NCBI RefSeq assembly: GCF_051401765.1
Contig: NC_135066.1
Coordinates: forward strand, 24,307,501-24,371,500
Direction: 5' to 3'
Length of the DNA: 64,000 nucleotides
DNA from: Calliopsis andreniformis
Lineage: Eukaryota > Arthropoda > Insecta > Hymenoptera > Andrenidae
Shown: positions 22,141-33,965 of the stretch, piece after piece
How the letters are laid out: the number at the start of each line of letters is the position of its first letter
Position numbering within the stretch: the stretch's first letter is position 1
Notes under the pieces: generated by a model
What the model was told of the DNA's origin: nothing
Databases searched by the model: none
The model's input: the letters and a program-made list of their open reading frames with translations, nothing else
Position numbers and translations under genes: made by a program

Positions 22141-25100
22141 TCATTTGCATAACAAAATGACTGAAATTAATTTTTTAAGGAACGATCTATGCTAATTATC
22201 AATTATTATGTATTCTGGTTCTCAATTTCCACCTCTTTCGACGATAATCATTTCATTTAATTTTGAGCAATCAAACGAATTTTTTTAATGAGTTGTTTAT
22301 TGTTAATTATTATTACTATTATTATTAATCTGTTTACGATAGATATGTGAAGTCAAATGCGGGATAAATGTGTGGTTATAATACAGAATAGTGTTTCACA
22401 ACCAAACATATTTTTATTTCTGAGAAATTTCTGAGAAGTTTCATTTTGCAGATTTTGAATAAGGTTCAGAATCAAACTGTTTGGGTCTAAATGAGTCTAG
22501 AATTTTGTGTCATAGATACAAATATCTTTTTGAAAGAAGACCTGCTTGAACTGTTGAAAATAAAGTTTAAGTGCAATCGATAATCATAAAGTAAAAGTGG
22601 GTCAATACTGGTACAGAATGTCCTCGATTCCAGCATTTCAGTGGTACTTGCGGAGTAACTTTCGTCTGAACTTGTAATAACCTTTACTAAACAGATTCTC
22701 AATACCGTAACCAGGTCTGAGCATTAATTGATAAATCTTGAAGAAAAGTCAATATGTATTTACCACAACTTACAAGATAAGTCACTGAAGTATATTTATA
22801 TACACGAATTTGTCCGAAAATAATACAATATTCTATAAGAGAAACGTTGGTATAACAAAATTATAATTTTTATAATGATATTATACATTTGTAAAGAAGT
22901 ATGACTTCGAAAATTTGTTAACAATAATATATATTAACAATAATATATATATATTATTAAAAAGTATCCTTAAATGGGGATTATGCTAAAAAGCAAGTGT
23001 ACTATTTCGAAATCAGTGAGTTATTCTTTCGTTTTTATTTCGATTTTCTTCAACGCCTCTTTTCCTTCTCGTGATATGTGCACACATAAGTGTGTATTAC
23101 TTTTCAACCGGCCGTATATTACTGTGTATAAGTATTTGGACAGTTTTACATTTTTGTAAATACATAATGTATACTTTAGGCAAAATTCTCTAATATAGTT
23201 TTGATTACAGACCTTCTCTCATATGACTATTGTATACGATTTACAAATACCGATGAGAATATTTGATATGAAATTAATATAAATGAAAAAAAATGTATTT
23301 AATGCATTTACAAGAATGTGAAAGTGTTCCAATACTTATTCATGGTATTTTATATATATGGCATTTTTCGTATTTCTGGCATTTATAGCATCGGTACTTC
23401 TACTTTATAAGTTTTATCGAAATCGACATTTGACAATTATGCGACGTCCCTTCTCATTTGAGATAAACTTCAATAGAAGTAATTAATTTCGTTAATTTCA
23501 AGAAATACATTTCTATTTTTTCTTGTTTTACTTTTATTTACTGTATATCTACTACTTTTATTTCAGATTCGTCGTCGTTCAAGAATGTACAAATGTAAAA
23601 ATTTAGAATATGTTCACTGACTCCATTGAATTGGAAAACATGGGTATGAGAATGTGACAACCGGTTACAAGGTTCATTCGACCTTCATTCCGGCCTTTAC
23701 TATATTCCGACGAGTGCTGTGAATTCCAGTCCTCATTTCGATGTGATCGTATAAACTTAAGAATATCTTCGACCAACAGAATCTGGAAGTTAAGGATCGT
23801 CGTTGCCAGTTAAATAATGGCATTACGTTTGTGAAATTTAATGAAATAACGGGAATGGCAATATTTGTACTTAAATAATGATAACACGGTCATACTGCAT
23901 TTTGTTTTAATAAATGTATTAAGACTTGAATTTTGAGGCAATATTATATTTTATAATGAAAAAAATCTTTTATAAATTTTATTATGTATCAGGAAGCGAA
24001 ACTTCCTAATTCTAATAGATTGAATGTTAAAACTTAATGATTCATTTCAAACTGCCTACAAAGGTGTTCCATTTTCAAATAATGCATTAGTTAAAAAAAG
24101 ACCTATACTCTGTAACAAAGGATTGCTATATGTACATATAACAAATTTGTTTTTTTCTTTGTTGCAGAGTACACTTCTATAATCTGTTCTTTGATTAAAT
24201 GTATGTATTTGTGCTATTGAAAAAAGTTTGTAAAATATTTTGTGTCTTTTCGTAGCATGGTAGCAGCAGCAACAACACCTTATTACTCTATTTGGATTCA
24301 TTCATCTGTTAAATTCGAATTAAGCTTTGACACCAACGTTAAGGTTTGATTTACAATAATTCACAGAGTCATTCACATATAATTAGAACATTATTTAACT
24401 GTGAACATTACTGTACTCTACTACTATTGTACTGGTATATTAAAGCTACTTTGATGTATGTTTTTTTTTCATCTGCGTTATGTGAAATTTACATTTACAC
24501 ATTTTTCGTTTAGCTATCTAATTTCTTTACAAAAAGTAATATGTATATTTTAAATATTTGAACTTGTATATGTATATAATAATTTGTCATGAAAATAATT
24601 TTTAAAATACTGTATATTGAAACTACTATAAATACAAATATACAGGGAGTACCAATTTTTTTCCGTATAACATTGCCAGTATATTTTATAAGCAAAATGA
24701 AAAAAATGTTAAGGAGATATTTTATTCTAGAAACTTTAAAAAATCGACCTTTTTTGAGTTTAATTTTCTGAAAGTATTTGTCTCCGAAAATATTTCTGCA
24801 ATGGGTATTGCAGGTTCGGAAAATTGATGAAGTTATGACCATTTGTTCAGAACTTGCGACGCAGCGTTCTATGGTACTAGATACACATTATATGCGATTT
24901 TTTCGAAACTATATTTTTCCAAATGGTTGTCATGATCGCGAGTTCTAACTGTCCGCTTGGCATCAAATTTGGAGGGAATCCTCAATACATTTGTCTTTAT
25001 CATCCGAACTAAAATTTTGAAAGTCCGATATTTTGCAGTATTTTTGTTATATAAGCAGAAGGGTTGGAATCATGGCAACCGTGAAGGCACTTTCAACAGA

Positions 25101-25589
25101 GGGCGTTGTACTAAAGTAGCCGATCTCCTATAATTTTAAATATCTTTATATGAAAAAATTGTGCATACTCCTTAAATATAGGCGAAAAGTATTTATAGAA
25201 AAAAATCCGATACAAAAATACGTTTAGAAAAAGAACCCCAAAGAACATTTACAAAATTGCGGTTTAGACTAAAATACCTCCTTAAATGTTTTATTAAAAA
25301 GTTATAATAATATGAAATAACAAGGACTAGCTTCTCGATGGATTGTATGTTATTACAAATACAGAACAGACATCTAAAAAACAAATAAGGTTTAACGCAT
25401 TTACCGCGTTAAGCATAACACCACGCAAGGAGGACCTGGAAATACAAAAGGATACCAGGGAAAAAAAGATCAACAACAGATCTATGCAAGAAATGTTGAA
25501 AGCAGCATAAACGAACGAATGTCCAGCGTTTGACAAGATATGTAAACAATATGGAAGAAAGGAAAGAAGAAATAAAACAAGAAAATTTT

Positions 25590-25803
25590 CCAATACCTAC
25601 GACTGATGAGTTGTGCAGCAAACTCACTGTAGCTAACTAGCTGGTAAGGAAATATATTCAGTATTAGATGTGAAGGATGGATTTCATCAAGTAGAGTTAA
25701 CAAAAAAGAGTGCAGAATTGTGCACATTCATAACGCTATTTGGTAAGTATAAATATAAAAGGTTACCTTTTGGTCTATCAGCTGCCCTGGAAGTGTTTTA
25801 AAG
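25590..25803 (+). pseudogene. gypsy element 1 reverse transcriptase, N-terminal part
   Basis: Fragments show NFPIPTTDELCSKL, LDVKDGFHQVELT (first catalytic aspartate of the palm) and KRLPFGLSAALEVF (the LPFG motif). Stops and a frame change occur in between (around 25640). The frame is cut at AAAG 25800-25803, where a TGTAACG terminus begins. Confidence 0.7.
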
Positions 25804-26746
25804 TGTAACGCCCCACGGCTTCCCTCTCACTCTATCTATTACTATCTCTCTCTATCTATCGCCATCTTACTCTTTCTATTACCATCTGTCTCTATCTCAT
25901 TCTATTTATTTCCTTCTCTTTCTACTAATACCTTATTATTATATATTACCGCATATTCTATTATTTTAATACTGATTAATATTTTTGTACTTTATATCAT
26001 ATACTATAGGTTTCAATTATATTTTAATATAAACATAACGTATGTCGTGCGTTTTCATTTACGATTAGAATAAGACCGTCATTAGAATTAAGACATTAGG
26101 CATGCGCGAACTCCGACTGGCAGGTATATAAGGAATTGCGAAAGCAGCAGGAGCTTCTCCATTAATTATTCATTCGTTTCTCAGACTTCGTGCGAGTCAG
26201 GTCATCCAGTCGGTGAAGATGCGTATTAAGGGTACATAGTATTTCTTTCTCCAAATTCCTTCATCGGAGTGCTTGTTCATTCCAACTTTTCATTCTTTTC
26301 CTCCCGCTTGGCACCGCTGTCTCCGCCTTCATTTCTCTCGTGCACGTGATCGCTATACCTTAGGCGGCACATGCCGCCTGGGCAGCCAAGAACTCACAAG
26401 GGAAAAACCCCTTATGATCGTGATACTCTCACTAAAAACGTTCCTGATGACGTCTAAACTGTAGAAATTTCCCCGAAAATTACAACCCAAACTACAGCAC
26501 GGACCCTCAAAGTGCTTCAGCGCGAGATCAGCCATGACTCACCTTCAGTCTCTTTCACACAGTCAGCCTCTCCGATCATAAAGGAGGACCACATACTGTT
26601 CCCTCAACTAACAAACATTAATCTAACAGATTACTTTCCGGTGAGTGACGCAGAATCATATACTAAATTCTTCTTAGTGTTGGAAAAACTCGTCCCCGAT
26701 ACGTGGCGAAGCGAACGCCACGATCGTTCCTGTAATAGCGTCTGTA

Positions 26747-28080
26747 ATGGCGTCTGAGACGGTGACCAACCAAAAAAAGAAAACCAAACCTCCGGTGCGC
26801 TCAAACTCAGCTTCGTTACTTAATGTTAAACACCTTGCTCTTTCAAGTAACCCATCTCCCAGCCTACCAGCAGGGAGAAGCAACCTCCACACACCCAAAT
26901 CTACTCCAGACACTTCTTTACGATCAGATAAAATCCCGGCATTCCTAAACCTTCCCCCTCCCTCCATCCTTAGATCCTACTGACCCGATGGAGGTTGAGC
27001 TGCATCACTCTGTCACCACTAAAAACAGATTTCAGCTTCTTGAATCTTTTCCTGAGAACTCTCCCTCCCTCACTCCTAAAGGTAACCATCCTGCCAAATC
27101 TACTAAACACCCAGAACCTTCTATTAAAAATTCTAACTCCCACACAGGGGATCCTGATAACAACCCTGCCCTACGAGTTTCTAAACCACCGCCCATCTAC
27201 ATACACAACTTCGATGGGAACATCCCAAGGTTAACATAAAACCTCACTGAAACTTATGGCAAAACTTTCAAACTAAAATTTTGTGCTACCGAAGTACGTA
27301 TCCAATTTGAAAATATCGCATGCCATCAAGAGTTGAAATCTAAACTCATTCAGGGCAACAAATAATTCCATACCTACACCCCAAACGATGAAAAAATATT
27401 CTCTGTAGTTCTAAAAGGTCTACCACTAATGGACATACAAGAGCTGATCAGTGAACTATCCTCCCATGGCCTCCTCCTTACTGTCATCATTCCACTCACT
27501 AAAAAAGCTAGCGCATCTACGTCTTCTCGCAGTTTCTGCTCATACACAAATACTCTCCCTTATGGTACCTAACTCTCAGACGTAAGGAGGATAAACCACA
27601 TTTTCTACACCAGAGTCTACTGGGAAAAATACCTCTCACAGAAACCCTACACACAGTGCTTCAGATGCCAAGCATTTGGCCTCTCGTCTTCCAACTGCAA
27701 CATTGCTCCTCGCTGTGTCAAATGTGAACAAGCCCATTACACTCATGAGTGCCGTAAAACCCTAGACGAAACTCCTAAATGTACAAATTGCAGTGGCCCA
27801 CACACTGCCAACTATTCTAAATGCCCCTCCCTCCTCAGGTACCTCAAGAAGAGGTCCAAAATCTCTCCACACTTCAAGTAATGCCTGAAACACCACACAT
27901 AGACAAGCTAAACCCTAACCTCAAATTCCAGGCACCACCTAACAACTCATTCAGACCCTCCTCCTACAGAGATGCACTTCGGGGTCCCCTGAAGACGGGA
28001 GGAAGATGGGAGGTCTCCCTCCCATCCCTCTGCTACTCCACAACCCAACTCTCGGACCTTCGAATCTGAGCTTAAAGAGC
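26747..28080 (+). pseudogene. ORF1 (nucleic-acid-binding, three zinc knuckles) of X-type element
   Basis: Open pieces at 26747-26983 and 26988-27239 in different frames, then a readable stretch to about 27880. Its C-terminal part carries a cysteine-rich block, CFRCQAFGLSSSNC, RCVKCEQAHYTHEC and KCTNCSGPHTANYSKC, which are the CCHC/CHC knuckles of Jockey/X ORF1 proteins that bind template RNA. Proline- and serine-rich N-terminal half. At least one frameshift near 26980 and several in-frame stops (for example near 27237 and 27362). Confidence 0.7.
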
Positions 28081-28638
28081 TCAACAAGTTCAATGAAATC
28101 CAAGACATTTTCTCGCAGATTGGCCAACTTTACGATCTGGACCAACTCCTAAACGCTGCCAAATCTCTTCTTGAAAAGCTGAAACGCTGCAGGACAAAAG
28201 CGGATCAATTCCAAGCGCTAATTCAATCTCTTATCCTTCTTGATCAACCTTAACCTTCAACATGATCGAACTACCCAACATCCTGTTGTGGAACCCCGGT
28301 TTCATATCCAACAAAATAGGAGAACTCAGTCTCTTCCTAAACAAACATAATGCTCACATCTGCCTCCTTGCAGAAACTCGCTCATTCCTCACACTCTCTT
28401 AGCCATTCCTGGCTATGACATCATCAGACGTGACAAATCTAATGGACAATCTGGGGGCGGAGTAGCCATAATCTGCCACCGCTCTCTCAGGTACAATCAA
28501 GTCACAGTTCCACCCATAAACGGCGTAGAAATAGTGGCGATTCGCTTGTCCTCACGAGCAATCACACTGCCTGCGGTTTACGCTCCTCCACCTCCAAATC
28601 CCTCGTTTTCCTGTGAGACTTTCAACAGCCTCATTAGA

Positions 28639-28667
28639 CCCCCCCCCCCCCCCCCCCCCCCCCCCCC
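28639..28667. repeat. C29 homopolymer
   Basis: A run of 29 cytosines inside the endonuclease coding region of the X-type element. It may be a real expansion or a sequencing or assembly artefact. Confidence 0.9.
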
Positions 28668-30908
28668 ACCATACATAATAAGGAGCGATTTCAATGCAAA
28701 GCACTCCTCCTGGAACAATTACAGATCAAACACATCCGGAAGAGCTCTCTATAACCACTCCTTAGCTAATACCTACCGTATATATAACCCGCCTTCCTAC
28801 ATCTTTCACCCTCCCCCACCCGAACGTCCCTCCACTCTAGACCTATTCCTCATTCAATCTAATTCTGACTCCAACTGCTCCATCATAGATGATAGGGACA
28901 CTCAGCATCAATTAGTACTTCTCTCTCCTTCTTCTGAACCACTCAGATCCCCAAACTCCACTCCCGTGATTGACTGGGGAATCTACCACAAACACACTGC
29001 AACCTATCAGCTAAACTCCTCGCTGGGTAACCCAATTGAAATTGACAAAGAAATCCACGCATTAGAAAAATTCTTACACTTATCTTTGAAAAAATCCACG
29101 TCACACGTCCAATCTGACTCAGCATCCCGACTTACAAGAAATCCTATGCTCCTATCACTCATTGCCTGGAGAAGACGAGTCCGGAAATACTACCAGAGAT
29201 CGGGTGTTCCTTACTACAAAGAGCTGTCTAAGTACCTATCCAGTGCCATCCAGCACAGACTCAAAGGAATCAAAATGGATGAATACAAAAACCGACTATT
29301 AAGCATCCGAAAGGCTGACCTCACCTGGGCAAATTACAAAATCTTAAAGCTACTACCTTTACGTCCCACTTTGCCAACATAGACAATGACGTTCAAACCC
29401 GACCATCAATATGCACCTCTGAGGTTAATGACTTCCTTGAACAACTCAACACGTATCAACCATCGCAATTTCTAATCCACGAGTGTTCTCCCAGGCAAAT
29501 TGCTCATCACATTACACAACTTCGCAACAAAAAGTCCCCTGGACCAGACAAAATCTCTGCCCTTATGCTAAAAGAAAGCAGCCAAAAAGATAATCACCCA
29601 GATATACTACATATTTAGAGCATGTTCTTTGAACTACTACTTCCCAAACTCATAGAAACTGGCCAATGTGATCCCAATCCCTAAGCCTGGGAAGCCAAAA
29701 AATAACCCCTCTAGCTACCGCCCGATAAGTCTATTCTCAATCCTAGCTAAGCTCTTTGAAAAGGTCATACTTGCACACATAAACCAACATCTAAAAGATC
29801 ACAATATAATCAACGCACAGTTTGGCTTTCGACAGGGTCATTCCACTACCCAACAACTTATCAGAATCTCACAGATTATCTCGCATGAGATAAATGTTAA
29901 CCGATTCTCTGCTATGGTCGTACTTAATCTAACTCAGGCGTTCGATAGTGTATGGCACTCTGCACTCCTATACAAACTCTTTAAATTTGGTTTTCACCCA
30001 CAGATCATCCTATTAATCAAATCTTACCTCACAACCAGGCGTATCGCAGCCACAGTCAACAACCGTCAGGCGCCACCGATTTTCATCGGCGTCGGCGTAC
30101 CACAAGGTTACATCCTTGGTCCTTGCCTTTTCAACCTGTACATAAACGACATTCCAAATAATCCTAACATCCAATTAGCACCATACGCAGATGACACTGC
30201 CCTCCTTACGTCATCCTAGTCCAAAGCCCCAGCTATTCGAAAACTACAATCTCACCTTAACTTAGTTGCAAACTACTTTCACAACTGGAAACTCACTGTT
30301 AACCCAAAAAAACCCAGGCCATTCTCTTCACGAGACGACACGACTCCTCCCCAACCAACTTACTACAGCTCCGCGACTCCCTCATTCCCTGGTCCAACGA
30401 GGTCAAATACCTTGGAGTAATCCTCGACTCCAAGCTGAACTGGTCCCCTGCTGTACGTGATCGCATTTCAAAGATCAGAGCTGCGGCTGAAGCTCTCCAC
30501 CGCATGCTCAGCTCCCAGTCTTGCTTAACCAAACGTCCAAGATTCATCCTATATAAGTCATGTATTAGACCAGTCCTTGTATACGGTTCTCACGTCTGGA
30601 TGGTTGCACTCCAGACCTCACTAATCAGGCTGCAACAAACCGAAAACAGGTTGCTACACATACTAGCCAACAAAAGTCTAGACTATCCCACTAAAACACT
30701 TCATGATGAACTCAACTCGGACAAGATCTTACACTACATTATGAGAATGGCCGCAAATTACGATGTCTCGGAACACCCTAACCCGCTCGTGAAACTCACC
30801 GGATTGTTCGACAAAAACAAGATCCCGTACCGCGCCAAAGCGCTGTTTCCTCTTAATCCTTTGCATTGCGTGTCAGCTCTCAGGAAAAGAAACCCAAATC
30901 ATTCTTAA

Positions 30909-31058
30909 CACTTTGCCGGCCGCACTATTTTTAAACATTTCTTCGCTTGGCGTCGGCCGGCTGAGCGATACTTTGCGAAGGCCACCACTGTGGTGTCGCC
31001 GGCCGCCGAGCGATACTTTGTGAAGCTCACCACTGTGACGTCGCCGGACGTCATAGTG
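30909..31058. mobile_element. 150-bp MITE at TTAA (piggyBac-like)
   Basis: It is flanked by TTAA on both sides (30905-30908 and 31059-31062). The ends are CACTTTGCCGGCCG and CGGACGTCATAGTG, a short imperfect inverted repeat. Inside are two tandem 45-base units with GAGCGATACTTTG and CACCACTGTG. TTAA targets are the signature of piggyBac-type elements. It lies at the 3' end of the X-type ORF2, so it is younger than that element. Confidence 0.6.
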
Positions 31059-32155
31059 TTAAAACTCATCATTGCACGTCTTATACTTGGAAAGCCTCCT
31101 AAACACTGAGTCTTCCGCCACTTGGGCGGCACTAGCCTCATGCTTGCCTCAAGACCCTCCCCTTTCATCCCTCGCTACCCTGTTCCTCTCCGTCAGCCTG
31201 ACCATCATCTCTTCACTTCTTTTATATTTTCCCCTCCCCATATGACCTTCATTATCTCTTCACTCTCTTCACACTCGTCATTACTCGGTGCACTGCCTAC
31301 TGATTTCCCCCCAATGCATGCTAATGCACGCTATGGCTGAACTATTGATCTGATCTGGCATGTCGCCTTCTTTCAATTGGGGTTTTTTGAAAATTTTCCC
31401 CAAACACTAATCATCATCCCAATCTACAACTCAAATTCAGAAAGGTTTCCCCAGCGCCACAACCTATCAAGAATTTCCGGTAAGGGGGCGCAGCAGCTCC
31501 CAGGGACGGTACACCTCCACTCAGCGAAACAAGGAATAAAAAAAAAAAATAAAAAAAAAGGCAGCAGCTTCTCCCTGGCATCAGGTTTCGAATAGACGAA
31601 GATCTGGGAGAAAGCTGATATACTCGTTTAGTGAGATCGAGGCCGCTCCTTTAGAGGTAGCGACCGTTCTAGCAAATAATAGTTGATGCTTCTTTAATAT
31701 AGAGTTCGTGCTCGCCTGAAGCAGACGAATCGCCTGCCAACAAGCGCTAGAAGCCATTCCTAGTCGGGCACATTTCTAAGACCGCTCCTCAAGAGTCTTT
31801 TCTCCAGGGTAGCGATTGATGTAGAAAAGATAACGAAGGGCTTATAGATGCTTAAGCAAATAAGCAAAAATTACATGTTTCATGAAAACTTGAGACCGCT
31901 CTGAGTTTATGGCCACCTATAACTTTGGCAGCGACCAGGGCATACGAGACAGAATCTATTATCACATACACACAACACACACTGCGCCTCGTATAGAGGA
32001 TCCTCTACCGCGAATAATATAAATGCATAGTCACATAACCTAACTCTCGTTCAAACGATGAATGGCGTAGTTGCATAACCCTTACGTTATTGAAATAAAT
32101 GATTGATAATTATATATTAGATGATAATCACGGTCAATATAACCTCACATTTATA

Positions 32156-33711
32156 CAGGGTGTCCCAAAACTATGGGACAAGCCGAGACATGCATATTCT
32201 TCATGCAAATAGAAATCGAAAAGTCCTGTACCGTTTTGCAATCTGGAGCTTCATCTTCGAGATATCGCTGATTGAAATTCAGGTATTGGACTTCCGGGGC
32301 GCGCTGTTCAAATCCCAGTTAGCCGAACGTGTGACCACACACACGCGAGTTCAAACGCGAGAAGCACGCGTCGGTGAACATATACACGCGTATACTGCTG
32401 ATATTACAGATGTTGATGCATTTCCATGGTATGAACTGAACAGTTACTTAACTTTTTCACTAATTGTAGGTCATAATTCACCTAATGCAAGCATCATATC
32501 GTAGTACTCTTCGTTGGAGAACATTGTTTAACGTTCCAGTTTTTAATTCGACGTAAGTTCAAAACACTAATCTTAGTACACTACAACTTAGAAAATAACG
32601 CACTAAAACCTACACAATGACACACACTAAAATCCACGCACTACTTTAAACTAAAGTCTAAACAATAATTAAGGGTAAAAACTAGATAATAACTAAGCTA
32701 ATAGTTAGTTGGACACCAATAATGTCTGTCCTCAGAAATCTTTTTACGATGCTCTCGGTTTCGCTCAAAGAATGATTCTGACTGTTAGAATCCGCATGTT
32801 AACAGATCAAGTCAAGGGGATACCTCGAAAGAACATTATTGGTTCCTTTAACACTTAAGAAAGCTGGAAAATGAACGAAGATTGGTTGAGAAACTTGAAA
32901 AGAGCAGGCAGAGAAATGGTAAAAATACAGCATAGAAAGTATTAGCTGTTTGTGTGGAAAATTTACGACGGTGCCAAGTGTCTTGGTTCATAGAATCTAA
33001 GAAGGGTACGAGCGAGGTAAAGACCCACTTGTCTCACGACATGCAGTTATTTCTTCTCGAGGAGTGTCTGGAAAATATCAGCTTGCTTCATTTGGAAAAG
33101 CACCCCAATAGGACACCTTTTAAGAGTTCAGACGTCTTCGTTCTGAACAATAAGCTATTTTTTTTTAATCTGTACGTTACTCCGGCGCGTCGGCGGCTAG
33201 TACACGTAGTGACCAGATTCTTATGTTACCCCTGTCCACTGCCGAGGGACAATAGGCGCGTGTACAGTCGGCAGCCAGATACAGCGATTTCGGTAAAACA
33301 GCAGGATATCGGTTCTTCACACTTCTACAGCCAGCCAGGACGTACTTGGAGTTTTTACAAAATGAGCTGCCTTTGCTCTTGGAACATTTATTATGACTTA
33401 CAATTAGTGAAAAAGTTAAGTAACTGTTCAGTTCATACCATGGAAGTGCATTAACATCTGTAACATCAGCAGTATACGCGTGTGTATGTTCACCGACGCG
33501 TGCTTCTCGCGTTCGAACTCGCGCGTGTGTGGTCACACGTTCGGCTGACCGGGATTTGAACAGCGCGCCCCGGAAGTCCAATACCTGAATTTCAATCACC
33601 GATATCTCGAAGATGAAGCTCTAGATTGCAAAACGGTACAGGACTTTTCGATTTCTATTTGCATGAAAAATATGCATGTCTCGGCTTGTCCCATAGTTTT
33701 GGGACACCCTG
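32156..33711. mobile_element. 1.56-kb Tc1/mariner-type element with 321-bp TIRs
   Basis: Arms 32156-32476 and 33391-33711 are nearly identical inverted copies starting CAGGGTGTCCCAAAACTATG, each next to TA. The 914-bp interior is not inverted-repeat DNA and contains an open frame (32954-33454, 166 codons, continuing into the right arm) that I do not recognise. No transposase motifs are seen, so the element is non-autonomous. It is inserted in the solo LTR. The two flanks share a direct repeat of about 30 bases (ATAATCAC, then AATATAACCTCA). Confidence 0.75.
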
Positions 33712-33965
33712 TATAATCACATATAATATAACCTCATATTCTCTTATGATTTTATTAATATTTAACCAGATTAGAATAGATATCAACATTGTATTAACGT
33801 TAGGATTAGAATAAGTTTTTTGATTGAATAAATTATTGTTAAAAAAGATATAAGCCTTGGATTTCAAATCCTCAACCGCACGCCACATGAACCCCCACCT
33901 TTTCGTCCATTACAAAGCCGCTCTTCCATGGATAACGTAGCATAGCATTAGGGACGTTACAAAAG

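Larger units (their letters stand above)
19800..25190. other. 5.4 kb AT-rich, largely unique DNA
   Basis: No supported gene. I note a tandem duplication at 21516-21615, a GC-richer stretch at 21890-22140, AT dinucleotide runs near 22920-22960, and a transposon-like terminus ATACAGGGAGTACC at 24641-24655 followed by DNA resembling a decayed non-autonomous element to about 25130. Reading frames are short and AT-biased. Confidence 0.5.
28262..31110 (+). pseudogene. ORF2 (endonuclease-reverse transcriptase) of X-type element
   Basis: It starts MIELPNILLWNPGFISNK. Endonuclease motifs follow: CLLAETRS, GGGVAIICHRSL and DFNAKHSSWN (28690-28720), but a run of 29 C residues at 28639-28667 interrupts the nuclease as a proline tract. 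Reverse transcriptase occupies about 29668-30219: IPIPKPGKP, SYRPISLFSI, FGFRQGHST, VGVPQGYILGP and the catalytic YADDTALL. The palm aspartate motif reads LNLTQAFDSVW, with asparagine where the family usually has the first aspartate. A C-terminal domain follows, ending near the TTAA MITE. Stops near 28399, 29380 and 30217 kill it. Confidence 0.75.
26161..31560 (+). mobile_element. X/Jockey-type non-LTR retrotransposon, full length but inactive
   Basis: Contains a 5' leader, ORF1 with zinc knuckles, ORF2 with endonuclease and reverse transcriptase, a 3' leader and an A-rich tail (31536-31559). The flanks repeat GCAGCAGGAGCTTCTCC on the left (26144-26160) and GCAGCAGCTTCTCC on the right (31561-31574), a target duplication with a 3-base difference. 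A perfect hairpin, AGGCGGCACATGCCGCCT (26362-26379), lies in the 5' leader. The element sits inside the solo LTR and is therefore younger than it. Confidence 0.75.
25804..33961 (+). mobile_element. solo LTR (about 1.2 kb of its own) invaded by two younger elements
   Basis: It begins TGTAACGCC and ends GGGACGTTACA, flanked by AAAG on both sides (25800-25803 and 33962-33965), a 4-bp target duplication. Its own DNA is 25804-26160, about 31561-32155 and 33712-33961; the rest is an X-type element and a TIR element. A TATATAAGG box (26125-26133) fits an LTR promoter. The CTATCTATTACTATCTC microsatellite near its start recurs, inverted, at 42217-42548. No internal retroelement genes remain, so it is probably a recombined solo LTR. 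Confidence 0.65.

Noticed and set aside
25327..25727. Hydrophobic minus-strand frames resembling membrane segments
   Set aside because: Antisense to the gypsy element 1 pol region; the hydrophobicity comes from A-rich sense DNA.
32954..33454. 166-codon frame as a host gene
   Set aside because: It starts in the interior but continues into the right TIR; unrecognised, so reported only as unexplained interior.
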